DNA from: an uncultured Vibrio sp.
GTDB taxonomy: Bacteria > Pseudomonadota > Gammaproteobacteria > Enterobacterales > Vibrionaceae
Assembly: GCF_963675395.1 (NCBI RefSeq)
Contig: NZ_OY776223.1
Location: forward strand, 1-64,000
Length of the DNA: 64,000 nucleotides
Direction: 5' to 3'
The notes under the pieces were generated by a model, which worked only from the letters and a program-made list of their open reading frames with translations, did not search any database and had not been told where the DNA came from. Positions 37,374-47,691 of this stretch are shown one piece after another. The translations under genes were made by a program, and so were the position numbers. Numbering within the stretch: the stretch's first letter is position 1; the number at the start of each line of letters is the position of its first letter.

Positions 37374-38747
37374 ATGAATAAACTCACAGTCTCAAATAAA
37401 GTTGGCTATGCTCTCGGTGACTTAGCCAACTCGCTCACCTTTGGCCTGACATCAATGTTTTTATTAGCATACTATACTGATGTACTTGGTATATCTGCGG
37501 CGGCGGCGGGTACACTGTTTTTAGTTGCGCGTGTGTGGGATGCCATCAACGATCCTATGATGGGTACTTTGTGCGACAAATTATTTGCCAAACATAGCGG
37601 GGGTGAAAAATTCCGCCCGTTTCTTCTAAAAGGTAGCTGGCCTGTTATTGTAGCTTCTATCTTGGTTTTCTGGGTACCTGAAGGCCTGTCCGATGTACAA
37701 AAACTTATCTGGGCTTATGTAACTTACATTGTTTATGGCATGGCTTATACTTTCATCAACATTCCTTACGGATCGTTGGCGACTGTGATGACTAACGAGC
37801 CGTCTGAACGCGCAGCTCTGTCCGGAGCACGAGCTTTTGGCAGTCTGATGGGAATGGTGAGCTGTAACATTATTATGCCATCACTGTTGTCATTCTTTGC
37901 CGATGAACTGTCTAAAGCTTACCTATATGGTGTGGTAGCTTTGGGTGTGGTTTCTTTTATCTGCTACCTATGTGCATTTCGTATGACAGAGGAGTACATC
38001 CATCATGAAGAGACGGTAAATCAAGATATTTGTTTTAAAGATACTCTTAAAACCTTGGGTAAGAATGTACCATTTCTGTGTGTGAGTTTTGCGTCTATGC
38101 TCTTACTGACAGCTTTTCTTGGCCAGTCTAGCGTACTTTATTACTACTTGTCGCTTAACCTAGAAGGGGCTGTGTGGTTCATTTCCTTCACTGCGGGTGT
38201 GCAAGTAGTAGCAACGGTGTTACTTGCACCGAGTGCCGGAAAACTATCTGCCCGTTTTGGAACTAAAACTCTCATGTTGGTAGGTTTTGGTGGTGCGAGC
38301 ATTGCCTCTTTGATCACCTTCGTGCTACCAACGAATCTGTATGGTGCGATTTTTTACTATGTGATTGGTATGCCACTTATGTTGCTGCCTAACATTTTGA
38401 TTTGGGCTAATGTTGCAGACTGTATCGACCACAATTATAGAATTTCGGGTCAACGTCAAGAAGGTCTTATTTACTCCAGTTATTCTTTCATGCGTAAAAT
38501 GGGCCAGGCTATCGCTGGTTTCATTGCCGGAATGGGACTGAGTGTGGTTGGTTACGACGCTACATTGGATGTACAGGCAGAATCAACCTTATCCGGCATC
38601 AAAGCGTTTATGTTTGTTATGCCTGGTGTTGCAATGGCTGTATGTTTCTTGCTTTATTACTTCTTCTGGAATTTAAAGCCGATAACAGAAGAAGAAATTT
38701 CACAAAATACTTCTCATGAAACTGATGTTCAGTCGGTTAAAGTATGA
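37374..38747 (+). CDS. GPH-family glycoside/uronide symporter
   Basis: A 457-residue transporter with about 12 membrane helices of the glycoside-pentoside-hexuronide:cation family. Family blocks are KVGYALGDLANSLTFGLTSM, WDAINDPMMGTLCDK, INIPYGSLATVMTNEPSERA and QRQEGLIYSSYSFMRKMGQA. It resembles UidB/GusB, so import of beta-glucuronides for UidA is likely. It has its own promoter region with UxuR-like sites. Confidence 0.87.
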   Translation: MNKLTVSNKVGYALGDLANSLTFGLTSMFLLAYYTDVLGISAAAAGTLFLVARVWDAINDPMMGTLCDKLFAKHSGGEKFRPFLLKGSWPVIVASILVFWVPEGLSDVQKLIWAYVTYIVYGMAYTFINIPYGSLATVMTNEPSERAALSGARAFGSLMGMVSCNIIMPSLLSFFADELSKAYLYGVVALGVVSFICYLCAFRMTEEYIHHEETVNQDICFKDTLKTLGKNVPFLCVSFASMLLLTAFLGQSSVLYYYLSLNLEGAVWFISFTAGVQVVATVLLAPSAGKLSARFGTKTLMLVGFGGASIASLITFVLPTNLYGAIFYYVIGMPLMLLPNILIWANVADCIDHNYRISGQRQEGLIYSSYSFMRKMGQAIAGFIAGMGLSVVGYDATLDVQAESTLSGIKAFMFVMPGVAMAVCFLLYYFFWNLKPITEEEISQNTSHETDVQSVKV

Positions 38748-38884
38748 ATATGAAATAGTGTTACTGATAGTAATGGAGCAAGTACCTAACGCTGTCCTCC
38801 ATTAGTAATGAGTTAAAACACTTACTCCGTTAGTCATAAGCATTGCAATGTAATCCCAACAGTTAACTCAAGCCAGATTCTACA

Positions 38885-38914
38885 AAGGCCTAGTTTTCGA
38901 GCTAGGCCTTTTAT
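38885..38914 (+). terminator. Terminator after the symporter gene
   Basis: AAGGCCTAG (38885-38893) pairs with CTAGGCCTT (38902-38910), followed by TTATT. The rest of 38748-39137 has no gene. Confidence 0.75.
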
Positions 38915-39137
38915 TAGTCATTCTTAAACCACCGTCTTGGGTGGTGATTATTGTAATTTGGGGGCTGTTTCCTGAGAGTGCGCTCATGTTAAAGGTTGAA
39001 TAGCCACAACAGTACGAACTATAAACTGAACTTCTACCGAACAACTGAACTTAGGTTCGTAAAATTCAAATAAATAAGATTAATGTTAATTAAGCCTTAC
39101 GGTTGAGGTATTAAATCTGCTCCGCAAGGCGTAGTAA

Positions 39138-40388
39138 TTAGTTAATCAAAGAGACTCTGTTAACCAATGAGGCCGGTAGGCGCGCAATTAGAATTTCCCC
39201 CTTGCGCACCGAATACAGAACTTCGCCTTGTCTCTTAATCACATCAACATCATCTTGGCCTTCTAGGATAATGAAGTTGGCAGGTTTGCCTACTTCGATG
39301 CCGTAATTTTCGGCAATATTGAGTGTTTTGGCCCCGTTGTCGGTAATCAAATCCAGAGCTGTACTTAAATCTTCATAACCCATCATATGGCAGGAATGGA
39401 GACCGGAGTCCAATACACGAAGCAATTTGCCGTTGCCCAGTGAATACCAGGGATCCTGGATTGAGTCCTGCGCAAAACAGATGTTCATTCCCGCATCGCG
39501 AATCTCTTTGACCCGAGTAATGCCACGGCGCTTGGGATAGGCATCAAAGCGTCCTTGTAAGTGGATGCTTTCAGTTGGACAGGAAATAAAGTTAATCTTC
39601 GACTTCTTCAGCAGGCGAAACAGTTTGTAGCAGTATGCGTTATTGTAGGAGTGCATGGCAGTAGTGTGGCTCGCGGTTACGCGTTCCCCCATTCCTTTTT
39701 CCAGCGCCACGGTAGCCAGTACCTCTAGAAAACGTGATGCCTCATCATCGATTTCATCACAATGTACATCAACTAGCTTGTTATGCTTTTCGGCCAAATC
39801 CATTAACCATTCTACCGACTGGACCCCATATTCACGAGTGTATTCAAAATGTGGAATGCCGCCGATGACATCTGCACCATGTTCAATTGCTTTTTCCATC
39901 AGTTCTGTGCCGTTAGGGTAAGACAGAATTCCTTCTTGTGGAAAGGCTACAATTTGAAGGTCAATGTAGGGTGCCAATTGAGGTCGGAGAGCATTGATTG
40001 CTTTAAGAGCGACTAAATCCGGGTCGGTGACATCGACGTGAGTCCTGATATGCTGGATACCATTCTCCAGTAATAGTTCGACGGTTTTCAGTACTCGTGT
40101 TTGCACGTCGTCGATACTTAACATAGGTTTTCTTTCCGACCAGCGTTCAATTCCCTCAAACAAAGTCCCACTCATGTTCCAATTCGGTTCACCGGCCGTC
40201 AGCACTGCATCCAAGTGAATGTGAGGCTCGACAAACGGGGCGCACAGCAAGTTACCTTTTGCATCAATGTCAGCCTGACCATCATAAATTACTCCATTTT
40301 GAGCGGTAATTACTTTAAACTTACCGCCTTCACATTCGAGAGAATAGTATCCTGTTTTTCCTCTTAGGCTGGCATTAATTATGATCAT
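39138..40388 (-). CDS. codA: Cytosine deaminase-like amidohydrolase
   Basis: A 416-residue amidohydrolase of the CodA family. It carries FVEPHIHLDA (metal histidines), HVDVTDPDLVALKAI, VDVHCDEIDDEASRFLE, ASHTTAMHSYN and the catalytic Asp in CFAQDSIQDPWYSLGNG. CodA converts cytosine to uracil, and relatives act on isocytosine or creatinine. It has no permease neighbour and no UxuR-like site of full quality; a half-site TTAATTGGTCGA lies about 30 bp upstream. It may be unrelated to the uronate genes. Confidence 0.85.
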   Translation of the reverse strand: MIIINASLRGKTGYYSLECEGGKFKVITAQNGVIYDGQADIDAKGNLLCAPFVEPHIHLDAVLTAGEPNWNMSGTLFEGIERWSERKPMLSIDDVQTRVLKTVELLLENGIQHIRTHVDVTDPDLVALKAINALRPQLAPYIDLQIVAFPQEGILSYPNGTELMEKAIEHGADVIGGIPHFEYTREYGVQSVEWLMDLAEKHNKLVDVHCDEIDDEASRFLEVLATVALEKGMGERVTASHTTAMHSYNNAYCYKLFRLLKKSKINFISCPTESIHLQGRFDAYPKRRGITRVKEIRDAGMNICFAQDSIQDPWYSLGNGKLLRVLDSGLHSCHMMGYEDLSTALDLITDNGAKTLNIAENYGIEVGKPANFIILEGQDDVDVIKRQGEVLYSVRKGEILIARLPASLVNRVSLIN

Positions 40389-40729
40389 TTTTACTCCTTA
40401 TAAAGTCTATTTAATTGGTCGATAGCAGAAATAGCAAATCCTTTGACAACACTAGACGTTCTACAATCTATGTGGTTTGGATACTTAATCTCGTTGAGCA
40501 CTATTTAAATTTCGGCCAATGTGCAATTTAACTTTTCGCTAACTGGTTGCTGAGTATATTTCGGTGAATGTTGCGCGTCACACTAGGGAACCCAAATGTT
40601 GTCTACATAATGCAACGCTGTTTCTAGCTTTCAATGCCCCACGTTTATCAACACCTCTAATATATTGATCCCCAGATATATAATGAGAACTCAAACATTA
40701 TTAGGTAGTGTTAACTGAGACACTGAAGA
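40389..40729. other. Intergenic region without visible gene
   Basis: About 340 bases separate the codA-like gene and the next small gene. I see no frame with a ribosome site, no clear terminator and no operator beyond the half-site near 40410. Confidence 0.4.
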
Positions 40730-41005
40730 CTACAAAATATTGTTACGAACAAGTCCTCTCTTAACGTTAGTACAGAGTTTTCCAAACCGTCGAATATCAT
40801 CAAAATTTGGAGCGATCCCGCGTAATATTGTATGTTCCCAATAGGAAAGCTCTGACTCTACGAGTTCCATTAGTTTTTTAGGGCAACCAATACATTTACC
40901 TTCAATACCACACACAAATGTGTCAGGTTCATAGAGAGGTAGTTCTCGTTTAGCCTGATCAATAATTAGCTTCATAGCTAAAGTTCTGTTGGGTTTTATA
41001 CTCAT
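40730..41005 (-). CDS. Small cysteine-containing hypothetical protein
   Basis: A 91-residue protein with a cysteine cluster, CGIEGKCIGCPKKLM, followed by the helix ELVESELSYWEHTI and an additional cysteine near the end. The cluster could bind a metal. A start at the internal ATG (40975, MKLIIDQ) is also possible. I do not recognise the family. Confidence 0.5.
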   Translation of the reverse strand: MSIKPNRTLAMKLIIDQAKRELPLYEPDTFVCGIEGKCIGCPKKLMELVESELSYWEHTILRGIAPNFDDIRRFGKLCTNVKRGLVRNNIL

Positions 41006-41358
41006 AGATATGATCTGTCACTTACTAATTATATTCAGTTGTTTTACGAATAGTTTTAAAGAGGGAGTGTTTAGAGTTATTAACGGTAGCCATGCAATCA
41101 GAGCGACACTAATTTAATTAAGGCCCCTGTTTCTTCGACTGCATTTTCATATCATATTGATGTTTTTTGGCGCTTTATCTAGATAACGTTGCTAATATAC
41201 CGCGTTGGCAGTTTTAGCGTTTAATCGACATAGTTACCCATCGAGCTATCGATAGCTACCGTACTTCTGTGAAGACTCTCACTCACTGCAATAGATGAAG
41301 CTGGTTTAGGTTGTCAGCACGACACAGTATAGCTTGAAAGCAGAACGAACTTCCTTCT
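41006..41358. other. Intergenic region without visible gene
   Basis: About 350 bases downstream of fbp. A 14-bp palindrome AGCTATCGATAGCT lies at 41244-41257. No gene or standard terminator is seen. Confidence 0.4.
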
Positions 41359-42381
41359 TTATTCGTTGTATCTGTTCAAGAAGCGTTGCAGTTCAGAGAT
41401 CATTTTACAGGAGCCCACGAAGAATGGCGTTCTTTGATGAAGCGCTGTTGGTTCGATATCCAGAATATTCTGCAAGCCATTAACAGCCACTCCTCCTGCT
41501 TGTTCCGCTAGAAATGCTAATGGATTACACTCATACAAGAGTCGTAGTTTCCCAGTCGGGTAGTTGGCAAAACTTGGATAAATATATATGCCACCAATAA
41601 GCATATTTCGATGGAAATCTGAAACTAGTGAACCTGTGTATCGTGAGACATATGGCCGATGGCTTGCTTCATCGATATCCTGACAGTATTTGATGTACTG
41701 TTTTACCCCATCCGGGAAATAACGATAGTTACCTTCGTTTACCGAATAAATATTGCCGTATTCAGGAATGCGGATATTTTCATGCGAAAGACAAAACACT
41801 CCCAGAGAAGGGTCAAAGGTAAAGCCGTGAACACCGTTCCCTGTGGTGTATACCAACATTGTAGAGGAACCGTAAATAATATAACCGGCAGCGACCTGCT
41901 TTGAACCAGGTTGAAGAAAATCTTCTAGCCTAGCCGGGGTCCCTTGATCTGATATGCGTTCATATATAGAGAAGATGGTTCCGACGCAGACATTGACGTC
42001 GATATTGGATGACCCATCCAGAGGATCCATCAGCACCACGTATTTGCCGTTCTGGTTCATCTCCTTGTTGAAAATAACCACTTCGTTATCTTCTTCACTT
42101 CCAACACCACAAACCTGATCGCGCGCTTCCAAAGCTGATTTGAACTTCTCGTTGGCATACACATCCATCATTTTCTGTTCTTCACCCTGAGCATTGGTGA
42201 CACCAACCGTCCCCAGAATATCCAGCAAACCAGCTTTATTCAGCTCTCGATTCACAACCTGAGCTGCCAGCTTAATTGAGCCTAGTAAACCGGACAATTC
42301 ACCACTGGCGCTGGGAAAGTCGTGCTGTTTTTCAATGATAAACTCGTCGAGAGTTTTTATGCGCTTTGCCATGAAATTCAT
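41359..42381 (-). CDS. fbp: Fructose-1,6-bisphosphatase, class I
   Basis: A 340-residue enzyme removing the 1-phosphate of fructose-1,6-bisphosphate, the committed step of gluconeogenesis. The metal-site [14 protein letters not shown] and the C-terminal [20 protein letters not shown] are family signatures. A perfect UxuR-like operator is 46 bp upstream. That placement suggests a dedicated copy used when cells grow on glucuronate, since the KDPG route yields triose phosphate and pyruvate. The start could also be the ATG at 42372 (MAKRIKT). Confidence 0.93.
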   Translation of the reverse strand: MNFMAKRIKTLDEFIIEKQHDFPSASGELSGLLGSIKLAAQVVNRELNKAGLLDILGTVGVTNAQGEEQKMMDVYANEKFKSALEARDQVCGVGSEEDNEVVIFNKEMNQNGKYVVLMDPLDGSSNIDVNVCVGTIFSIYERISDQGTPARLEDFLQPGSKQVAAGYIIYGSSTMLVYTTGNGVHGFTFDPSLGVFCLSHENIRIPEYGNIYSVNEGNYRYFPDGVKQYIKYCQDIDEASHRPYVSRYTGSLVSDFHRNMLIGGIYIYPSFANYPTGKLRLLYECNPLAFLAEQAGGVAVNGLQNILDIEPTALHQRTPFFVGSCKMISELQRFLNRYNE

Positions 42382-42426
42382 TCGTCCTTAATCAATTTAG
42401 GTTGACATGCTGACAGTATTGGGTGA

Positions 42427-42440
42427 ATTGGTCAACCAAT
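42427..42440. promoter_or_regulatory. UxuR-like operator before fbp
   Basis: ATTGGTCAACCAAT is a perfect palindrome, extended to 16 bp by flanking A and T (42426-42441). A weaker variant ATTGGAAAACCAAT lies at 42579-42592. Confidence 0.75.
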
Positions 42441-42624
42441 TATCTTAAGGTTAGAATAAAAGTTAGGCGGAGTTTTAACTCATGGCTTGTTTAATCACGC
42501 TATCCAAATGTAAATTCCATCGAATAACCAATGCTTTATACCTCTGGTGTCTTAACTTGATAGAAGATTTTACTTTAAATTGGAAAACCAATATGGCAAG
42601 AAACCTCTGAGATAGGGAACGAAT

Positions 42625-42750
42625 GCTTTGAATGAAATTCATGAAGTGGTTTCGTTGATCAGCGATATCGCAACACAAATTGCGACAGCAGCGGAACAGC
42701 AGACACACGTAACAGGTGAGATTGCGCAAAACATCACCTCTATTAAAAGA
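42625..42750 (+). pseudogene. Fragment of a methyl-accepting chemotaxis protein
   Basis: Forty-two codons read ALNEIHEVVSLISDIATQIA then TAAEQQTHVTGEIAQNITSI, a stretch of the chemoreceptor signalling coiled coil. No upstream or downstream part of the gene is visible, so this is a relic. Confidence 0.65.
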
Positions 42751-42873
42751 TGTAGCTGGTTAGCTTGTCATCAATACTCAAGATAGATAGCAAGAGTCAG
42801 CCAAGCTGAAACTACAAGTACGATAACTAACTAGTAGGCAACGTTTAAAATTTCGTAATGATAGTCAGTGTTA

Positions 42874-42906
42874 AAAACGGCGATACTCAGGGCCTCACCG
42901 TTTTTT
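42874..42906 (+). terminator. Terminator-like hairpin
   Basis: AAAACGG (42874-42880) pairs with CCGTTTT (42898-42904), followed by further T residues. It may be a relic terminator of the lost chemoreceptor gene. The rest of 42751-43137 holds no supported gene. Confidence 0.5.
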
Positions 42907-43137
42907 AATATAGATATTGTTCCTGATGTGCATGAACAAGCCCGTAACAGAACAATCACGCATAACTTGGGTTTGATAGTTGAAAAATTTAGACAGCAGT
43001 TCTAAACAACTTTTATCCAAAACCAAATTGTGAACATAATCAACTAAATGTGAGCTGAACTGGTTAAATCGGATACTCATCCTATAAGAGTAAAAGGTCA
43101 CTCATACTAATTTGGGGCAAATTTACTGGACGCGGGA

Positions 43138-43905
43138 CTATGGCAGGGACATAGAGATGCGCTGAGCAGTATCTTTCATGACTGGAACAAACTCACTGAT
43201 CATCCTATCTACGGTGGTCTTACTGGAGTGACAGCTTACATTCAGGGTTAATCGAAGCTTTCCGTTGCGGTTGAATACGGGAACTGCCACGGAACGTAAT
43301 CCCAGCTCTAGTTCCTGGTCATTGATGGCATACCCTTGTAAGCGAACCTTGGCAATCTCTGCCTTTAGTTCACTAGGCGATGTCAGCGTATTTGGTGTCA
43401 ACTGGATAAGATTGGATTGCGCTAACAAATGATCTAACTCTTCTTCTGGAAGTGCAGACAGAAGTACTCTTCCCATCGACGTTGCATACGCTGGAAGTCT
43501 GGCACCGATCTGTAAGTTGATAGCCATGAGAGGACGGACAGGGATTCGGGCAATATAAACGATATTTTCTCCCTCGAGTACGGCTGCCGAGCTAGATTCA
43601 CCAAGCTGTTGAGTGACCAATTCTAATTGGGTAGAGACTGTGCCTCCGACATCCAATGTCGACAGGTAGGAATACCCAAGTTCAAGAACTTTCGCTGTAA
43701 GGGAGAATCGATTGCCGTCGGTTTCAACGTAGCCGAGTTTTAGCATGGTCAGTAAGAAGCGTCTTGCTGATGCTCTGGATAGATCGTTTTTTTTTGCGAC
43801 CTCTGTGAGGGTCATGCTCATTGAGTTTGGTTCGAACGAGCGAATCACGTTAAGACCTTTGGCAAACGTGGTCAGGAAGTCTTTATCAGAAACGTCATGT
43901 TCCAT
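43138..43905 (-). CDS. pcaR: IclR-family regulator of the beta-ketoadipate pathway (PcaR-like)
   Basis: A 255-residue regulator. The winged helix covers about 10-75 (FAKGLNVIRSFEPNSMSMTL, SRASARRFLLTMLKLGYVET). The IclR effector domain has RIPVRPLMAINLQIGARLPA and GYAINDQELELGLRSVAVPV. It belongs to the PcaR/PcaU branch that responds to beta-ketoadipate or protocatechuate. The ATG at 43905 gives the family length. A PcaR-type palindrome is 27 bp upstream and another lies at the pcaIJ promoter. Confidence 0.85.
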   Translation of the reverse strand: MEHDVSDKDFLTTFAKGLNVIRSFEPNSMSMTLTEVAKKNDLSRASARRFLLTMLKLGYVETDGNRFSLTAKVLELGYSYLSTLDVGGTVSTQLELVTQQLGESSSAAVLEGENIVYIARIPVRPLMAINLQIGARLPAYATSMGRVLLSALPEEELDHLLAQSNLIQLTPNTLTSPSELKAEIAKVRLQGYAINDQELELGLRSVAVPVFNRNGKLRLTLNVSCHSSKTTVDRMISEFVPVMKDTAQRISMSLP

Positions 43906-43931
43906 TTTACTACATCCAAAGTCGAATAATT

Positions 43932-43946
43932 GTGCGATTATCGCAC
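43932..43946. promoter_or_regulatory. PcaR-like operator before pcaR
   Basis: On the minus strand this is GTGCGATAATCGCAC, one base different from the PcaR site reported in Pseudomonas (GTTCGATAATCGCAC). Its place upstream of the regulator gene implies autoregulation. Confidence 0.7.
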
Positions 43947-44048
43947 GAATGCATGGAGCCAATCAATGGTTGGACAATAGGTAAGTGGTTAAAGCATAGA
44001 TAGTAATCAGACATCGCCACAGTACGGGCGATGTCTGATTATCTCAAA

Positions 44049-44837
44049 TTAACGCATATGGGATAAGATTACGTCACTGAACAAAGCAGGATCTTCTACT
44101 GACGGAACGTGGCCAATACCATCCAGAATAACTGGAGCACTAGCGTTATTTAAGTCAGCTATTTGTTGTAGCGAATGAGGGGGAGTTGCTACATCATCAC
44201 TGCCACCTACCAAGACCAGCTGCACATCATTATTTAATTTTTGATGACGAAAATCCGTTTGTCCTAGCATGACGCACAGAGATGCATAACTGTGGTTATC
44301 ACACCTAGAGAGCGCTTGTTTCCATGTACTCATTAGATATGGCTGTTGTCGACAAGCCTGCGCACCGAACCAGCGCGGAACTATTTGATCGACCATCGAA
44401 CCGAGTCCGTTAGTGCGTACGTCAATAGCTCGAACTTCCCAGTTTTCTTTAGTGCCAATGACGGCTCCAGTATTGGTTAGCACGGCGGAAATTACTCTCT
44501 CACTATCGCTGAGTAGCAACTGCTGACCTATAACACCGCCAATCGATGTACCGACAAAATGGAAACGTTCAGCCCCAACCAAGTCTGCTAGGGCAAGTAC
44601 CTCACCTGCCAAATCGTTAGGTGTGATCTCTGTGGTGCCTTCGACAAAAGCCTCACTGTCTCCATGACCAGGTAGATCCCAGGTCACAACTTTGAAGTAA
44701 GGAGTCAAATAGGGCAGAACACCTTCCCATACAGCCTGATTCATACCAAGCGGGTGCGCCAATATCAGCAGCGGTTTCCCTTCTTCTCCATGGCTATGGT
44801 AGCAGATAGCGCGACCTTGATAGCTCATAAAACCCAT
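44049..44837 (-). CDS. pcaD: 3-oxoadipate enol-lactonase
   Basis: A 262-residue alpha/beta-hydrolase that opens beta-ketoadipate enol-lactone. The nucleophile elbow is FVGTSIGGVIGQQ (Ser), the oxyanion region ILAHPLGMNQAVWEG and the histidine GHVPSVEDP. The ATG at 44837 has AAGGAGATCGC upstream; an earlier ATG lacks a site. Last gene of pcaIJFD. Confidence 0.92.
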   Translation of the reverse strand: MGFMSYQGRAICYHSHGEEGKPLLILAHPLGMNQAVWEGVLPYLTPYFKVVTWDLPGHGDSEAFVEGTTEITPNDLAGEVLALADLVGAERFHFVGTSIGGVIGQQLLLSDSERVISAVLTNTGAVIGTKENWEVRAIDVRTNGLGSMVDQIVPRWFGAQACRQQPYLMSTWKQALSRCDNHSYASLCVMLGQTDFRHQKLNNDVQLVLVGGSDDVATPPHSLQQIADLNNASAPVILDGIGHVPSVEDPALFSDVILSHMR

Positions 44838-44850
44838 GCGATCTCCTTGT

Positions 44851-46053
44851 TTAAGCTCGTTCGATAAGTGTCGCGATACCTTGTCCAACTCCAACGCACA
44901 TAGTACATAGGGCATAACGTCCACCCGTTCGTTGTAATTGGTATGCGGCTGTCATCAGTAAACGGGCACCTGACATGCCTAAGGGGTGACCCAACGCAAT
45001 CGCGCCGCCATTCGGGTTAACCCTAGGATCGTCGTCGGCAACCCCTAACTCTCTCAACACCGCGAGCCCTTGCGCTGCAAACGCTTCATTAAGCTCGATA
45101 ACATCGATATCTTGAATGCTTATTCTGTGCTTCTCCAGCAGTTTTTTCACCGCGGGCACCGGGCCAATACCCATTACTCGAGGTTCCACGCCTGCTGTTG
45201 CCATACCCAATATTTTGGCCACTGGCGTTAGGCTATGTTGACTGATGGCTTCCTCACTGGCAACAAGCATCGCCGCAGCACCATCATTTACACCCGACGC
45301 ATTGCCTGCTGTAACACTGCCACCGTTTCGGAACGGGGCAGGGAGTGAGGAGAGCTTTTCCAACGTGCTTGGTCGTGGGTGTTCATCGGTATCGAATATC
45401 AACGGTTCTTGGCGTTTACGCTGAATTTCAATCGGCACGATTTCTTGTGCAAAAATCTGGTCAGTAATGGCGTGTTGCGCTTTTTGCTGTGATCGAAAAG
45501 CAAAAAGGTCCTGATCCTGGCGTGAAATATTATAGGTTTCCGCTACATTTTCAGCTGTCTCAGGCATGGAGTCGACACCGTATAAATCTTTCATTAATGG
45601 GTTAACGAAGCGCCAACCAATCGTTGTATCTTCAATTTGTTGGGTTCGAGTGAACGCGCTGTCGGCTTTGCCCATGACATAAGGCGCGCGTGACATCGAT
45701 TCGACTCCACCAGCCAGTACCAAATCCATTTCTCCCGCTTTGATAGCCCGGAAAGCCGTTCCGACCGCATCCATTCCTGAACCACATAAGCGATTAATCG
45801 TGGTACCTGGAACGGATGTAGGTAAGCCTGCTAACAGAGCTGACATACGTGCAACATTTCGGTTGTCTTCGCCTGCTTGGTTAGCCGAGCCCATAATTAC
45901 CTCTTCGATAGCAGCAGGATCCAGGTTCGGTGACTGCTCTAAAACAGCTTGGAAAATTTTGGCTGCAAGATCATCTGGGCGAACACTTGAAAGGGTACCA
46001 CCGAAGCGACCGATAGCTGAACGTCGAGGGTTACAAAGGTAAACATTAGTCAT
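44851..46053 (-). CDS. pcaF: Beta-ketoadipyl-CoA thiolase
   Basis: A 400-residue thiolase splitting 3-oxoadipyl-CoA into acetyl-CoA and succinyl-CoA. The catalytic Cys is in [14 protein letters not shown], with [38 protein letters not shown] and [10 protein letters not shown]. The ATG at 46053 is preferred; the frame starts at 46065. It is flanked by pcaJ and pcaD on the same strand. Confidence 0.95.
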   Translation of the reverse strand: MTNVYLCNPRRSAIGRFGGTLSSVRPDDLAAKIFQAVLEQSPNLDPAAIEEVIMGSANQAGEDNRNVARMSALLAGLPTSVPGTTINRLCGSGMDAVGTAFRAIKAGEMDLVLAGGVESMSRAPYVMGKADSAFTRTQQIEDTTIGWRFVNPLMKDLYGVDSMPETAENVAETYNISRQDQDLFAFRSQQKAQHAITDQIFAQEIVPIEIQRKRQEPLIFDTDEHPRPSTLEKLSSLPAPFRNGGSVTAGNASGVNDGAAAMLVASEEAISQHSLTPVAKILGMATAGVEPRVMGIGPVPAVKKLLEKHRISIQDIDVIELNEAFAAQGLAVLRELGVADDDPRVNPNGGAIALGHPLGMSGARLLMTAAYQLQRTGGRYALCTMCVGVGQGIATLIERA

Positions 46054-46061
46054 AGTAGTTC

Positions 46062-46838
46062 TCACTCTTGGTTGGCATGTTGGCGCTGAGTTCTTTCTTT
46101 TAGCTCGCGTAATACTTTTAGTTCTAAGCTACTTGGCGCTGGTGTGGTTTCCAGGTTATCCGAAAACTGAATTTCCCAGCCGGTCGCGTCTATGACATCT
46201 TCTCGAGTCACACCAGGGTGCAGCGACACTACTATCAATTCCTTGGTTGCAGGGTCAGGGCGAAGGATGCATAAGTCTGTGATAACAACCGTCGGACCTT
46301 TGCCGAGATTAGGGACATTGTCTCTTGCCTTTCCATCACGGCCGAATCCTACAGTGGTGATGAAATCAACATCTTTTACAAAGGTACGTTTTGAATGTTT
46401 CACAGTGATAAAGACTTCTTGTGCGTTGGTGGCTATTTCTGGGGCACCACCTCCGCCTGGTAAGCGCACTTTTGGTTTGCGGTAATCACCAACCAGAGTC
46501 GTATTCAGGTTTGCAAAACGATCGATTTGTGCCGTACCTAAAAATCCTACGCTGACATGACCACCTTGTAACCAATAACGAAACATTTCAGGAACAGATA
46601 CGGTGCTCAATGCCGAGTGACACAATTCGCCGTCACCTATCGACAATGGCAAGACGTTAGGTTTGGTCTGTAACGTACCCGATTCATAAATAAGGGTAAT
46701 ATTCGGCGCATGAGTCAGTCGCGCTAAATTCGCGGCTTCACTTGGCAGGCCGATGCCGACAAAACAAGTCATGTTATCCGTTAGTGCACGAGCCGCGGTG
46801 ATGCTCATCATCTCTGAAGACGTGTATTCAAAACTCAT
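46062..46838 (-). CDS. pcaJ: 3-oxoadipate CoA-transferase, beta subunit
   Basis: A 258-residue class I CoA-transferase subunit. The catalytic Glu is in LIYESGTLQTKP, with VRLPGGGGAPEIATNAQEVF and VVSLHPGVTREDVIDATGWE. It transfers CoA from succinyl-CoA to beta-ketoadipate together with PcaI. Its ATG overlaps the pcaI stop (TAATG). Confidence 0.93.
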   Translation of the reverse strand: MSFEYTSSEMMSITAARALTDNMTCFVGIGLPSEAANLARLTHAPNITLIYESGTLQTKPNVLPLSIGDGELCHSALSTVSVPEMFRYWLQGGHVSVGFLGTAQIDRFANLNTTLVGDYRKPKVRLPGGGGAPEIATNAQEVFITVKHSKRTFVKDVDFITTVGFGRDGKARDNVPNLGKGPTVVITDLCILRPDPATKELIVVSLHPGVTREDVIDATGWEIQFSDNLETTPAPSSLELKVLRELKERTQRQHANQE

Positions 46839-47653
46839 TATGCTTCTCCCTGTTCGAAAATGTTTTCCTGTACCCAAGCTTGGAAGCTTGCTCGATCACG
46901 TGATATGCCATCCCATTGTTTGTAGAAGCTATTGTCTCGTTCATAGTAGCCCAAGGCATAGGAAGGCTTCGCACCTAAAGGAACGTGTGAAATAGCCGTG
47001 ATTGCCCACGAAGGGAGAACGCAAGCGTTCACTGAAGCATCAAGTTCATCAACAATTTCTTCGACCGTGACGATGCTACGTTTAGCGGCCAGGGCCGCTT
47101 CTTTTTGCACACCGAGTATGCCTTCGATCAGTACATTGCCTTTTTTATCGGCTTTTTGAGCGTGAATGACCGTCACGTCTGGTCTAATTGAAGGCACGGC
47201 AGCCAACTGTTCGTTGCTAAAAGGGCAGGTAATGAATTTGATCTGTTCATTCACTTTTGGCAGGTCACTTCCTACGTAGCCACGGAATACTGCGAGAGGC
47301 AAGCCAGCCGCTCCGGCTTCATAAGCGCATGCCATTGCTGCATGGCTATGCTCAAGGAGTTCCAATTGATGTGGCCAGCCTTTTTCTACAGCGTCTCGGA
47401 GTCGGTGCAAAGATCCTACCCCTGGATTGCCTCCCCAAGAAAAGATCAACTTTTTCACACATCCTGCGCCAATTAACTGGTCATAGACCAAATCAGGGGT
47501 CATACGAATTAACGTTAAATCCCTTTTTTCCTGACGGATGATTTCATGCCCAGCTGCGAACGGGATGAGGTGGGTAAAACCTTCCATCGCGACAGTGTCG
47601 CCGTGGAAAATATGCTTGCTTATCGCTTCTTTGAGAGAAAGGAACTCAGCCAT
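46838..47653 (-). CDS. pcaI: 3-oxoadipate CoA-transferase, alpha subunit
   Basis: A 271-residue alpha subunit. Family segments are DTVAMEGFTHLIPFAAGHEI then LIRMTPDLVYDQLIGAG, and VIHAQKADKKGNVLIEGILG. First gene of pcaIJFD, preceded by a PcaR-like palindrome 38 bp upstream. Confidence 0.93.
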   Translation of the reverse strand: MAEFLSLKEAISKHIFHGDTVAMEGFTHLIPFAAGHEIIRQEKRDLTLIRMTPDLVYDQLIGAGCVKKLIFSWGGNPGVGSLHRLRDAVEKGWPHQLELLEHSHAAMACAYEAGAAGLPLAVFRGYVGSDLPKVNEQIKFITCPFSNEQLAAVPSIRPDVTVIHAQKADKKGNVLIEGILGVQKEAALAAKRSIVTVEEIVDELDASVNACVLPSWAITAISHVPLGAKPSYALGYYERDNSFYKQWDGISRDRASFQAWVQENIFEQGEA

Positions 47654-47691
47654 AACAATGTCTCCTTACTGATTATGTGCTTCACGTTATT

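Noticed and set aside
42895..43101. 68-codon minus-strand frame between the chemoreceptor relic and pcaR
   Set aside because: No ribosome site, overlaps a terminator-like hairpin, no family likeness.
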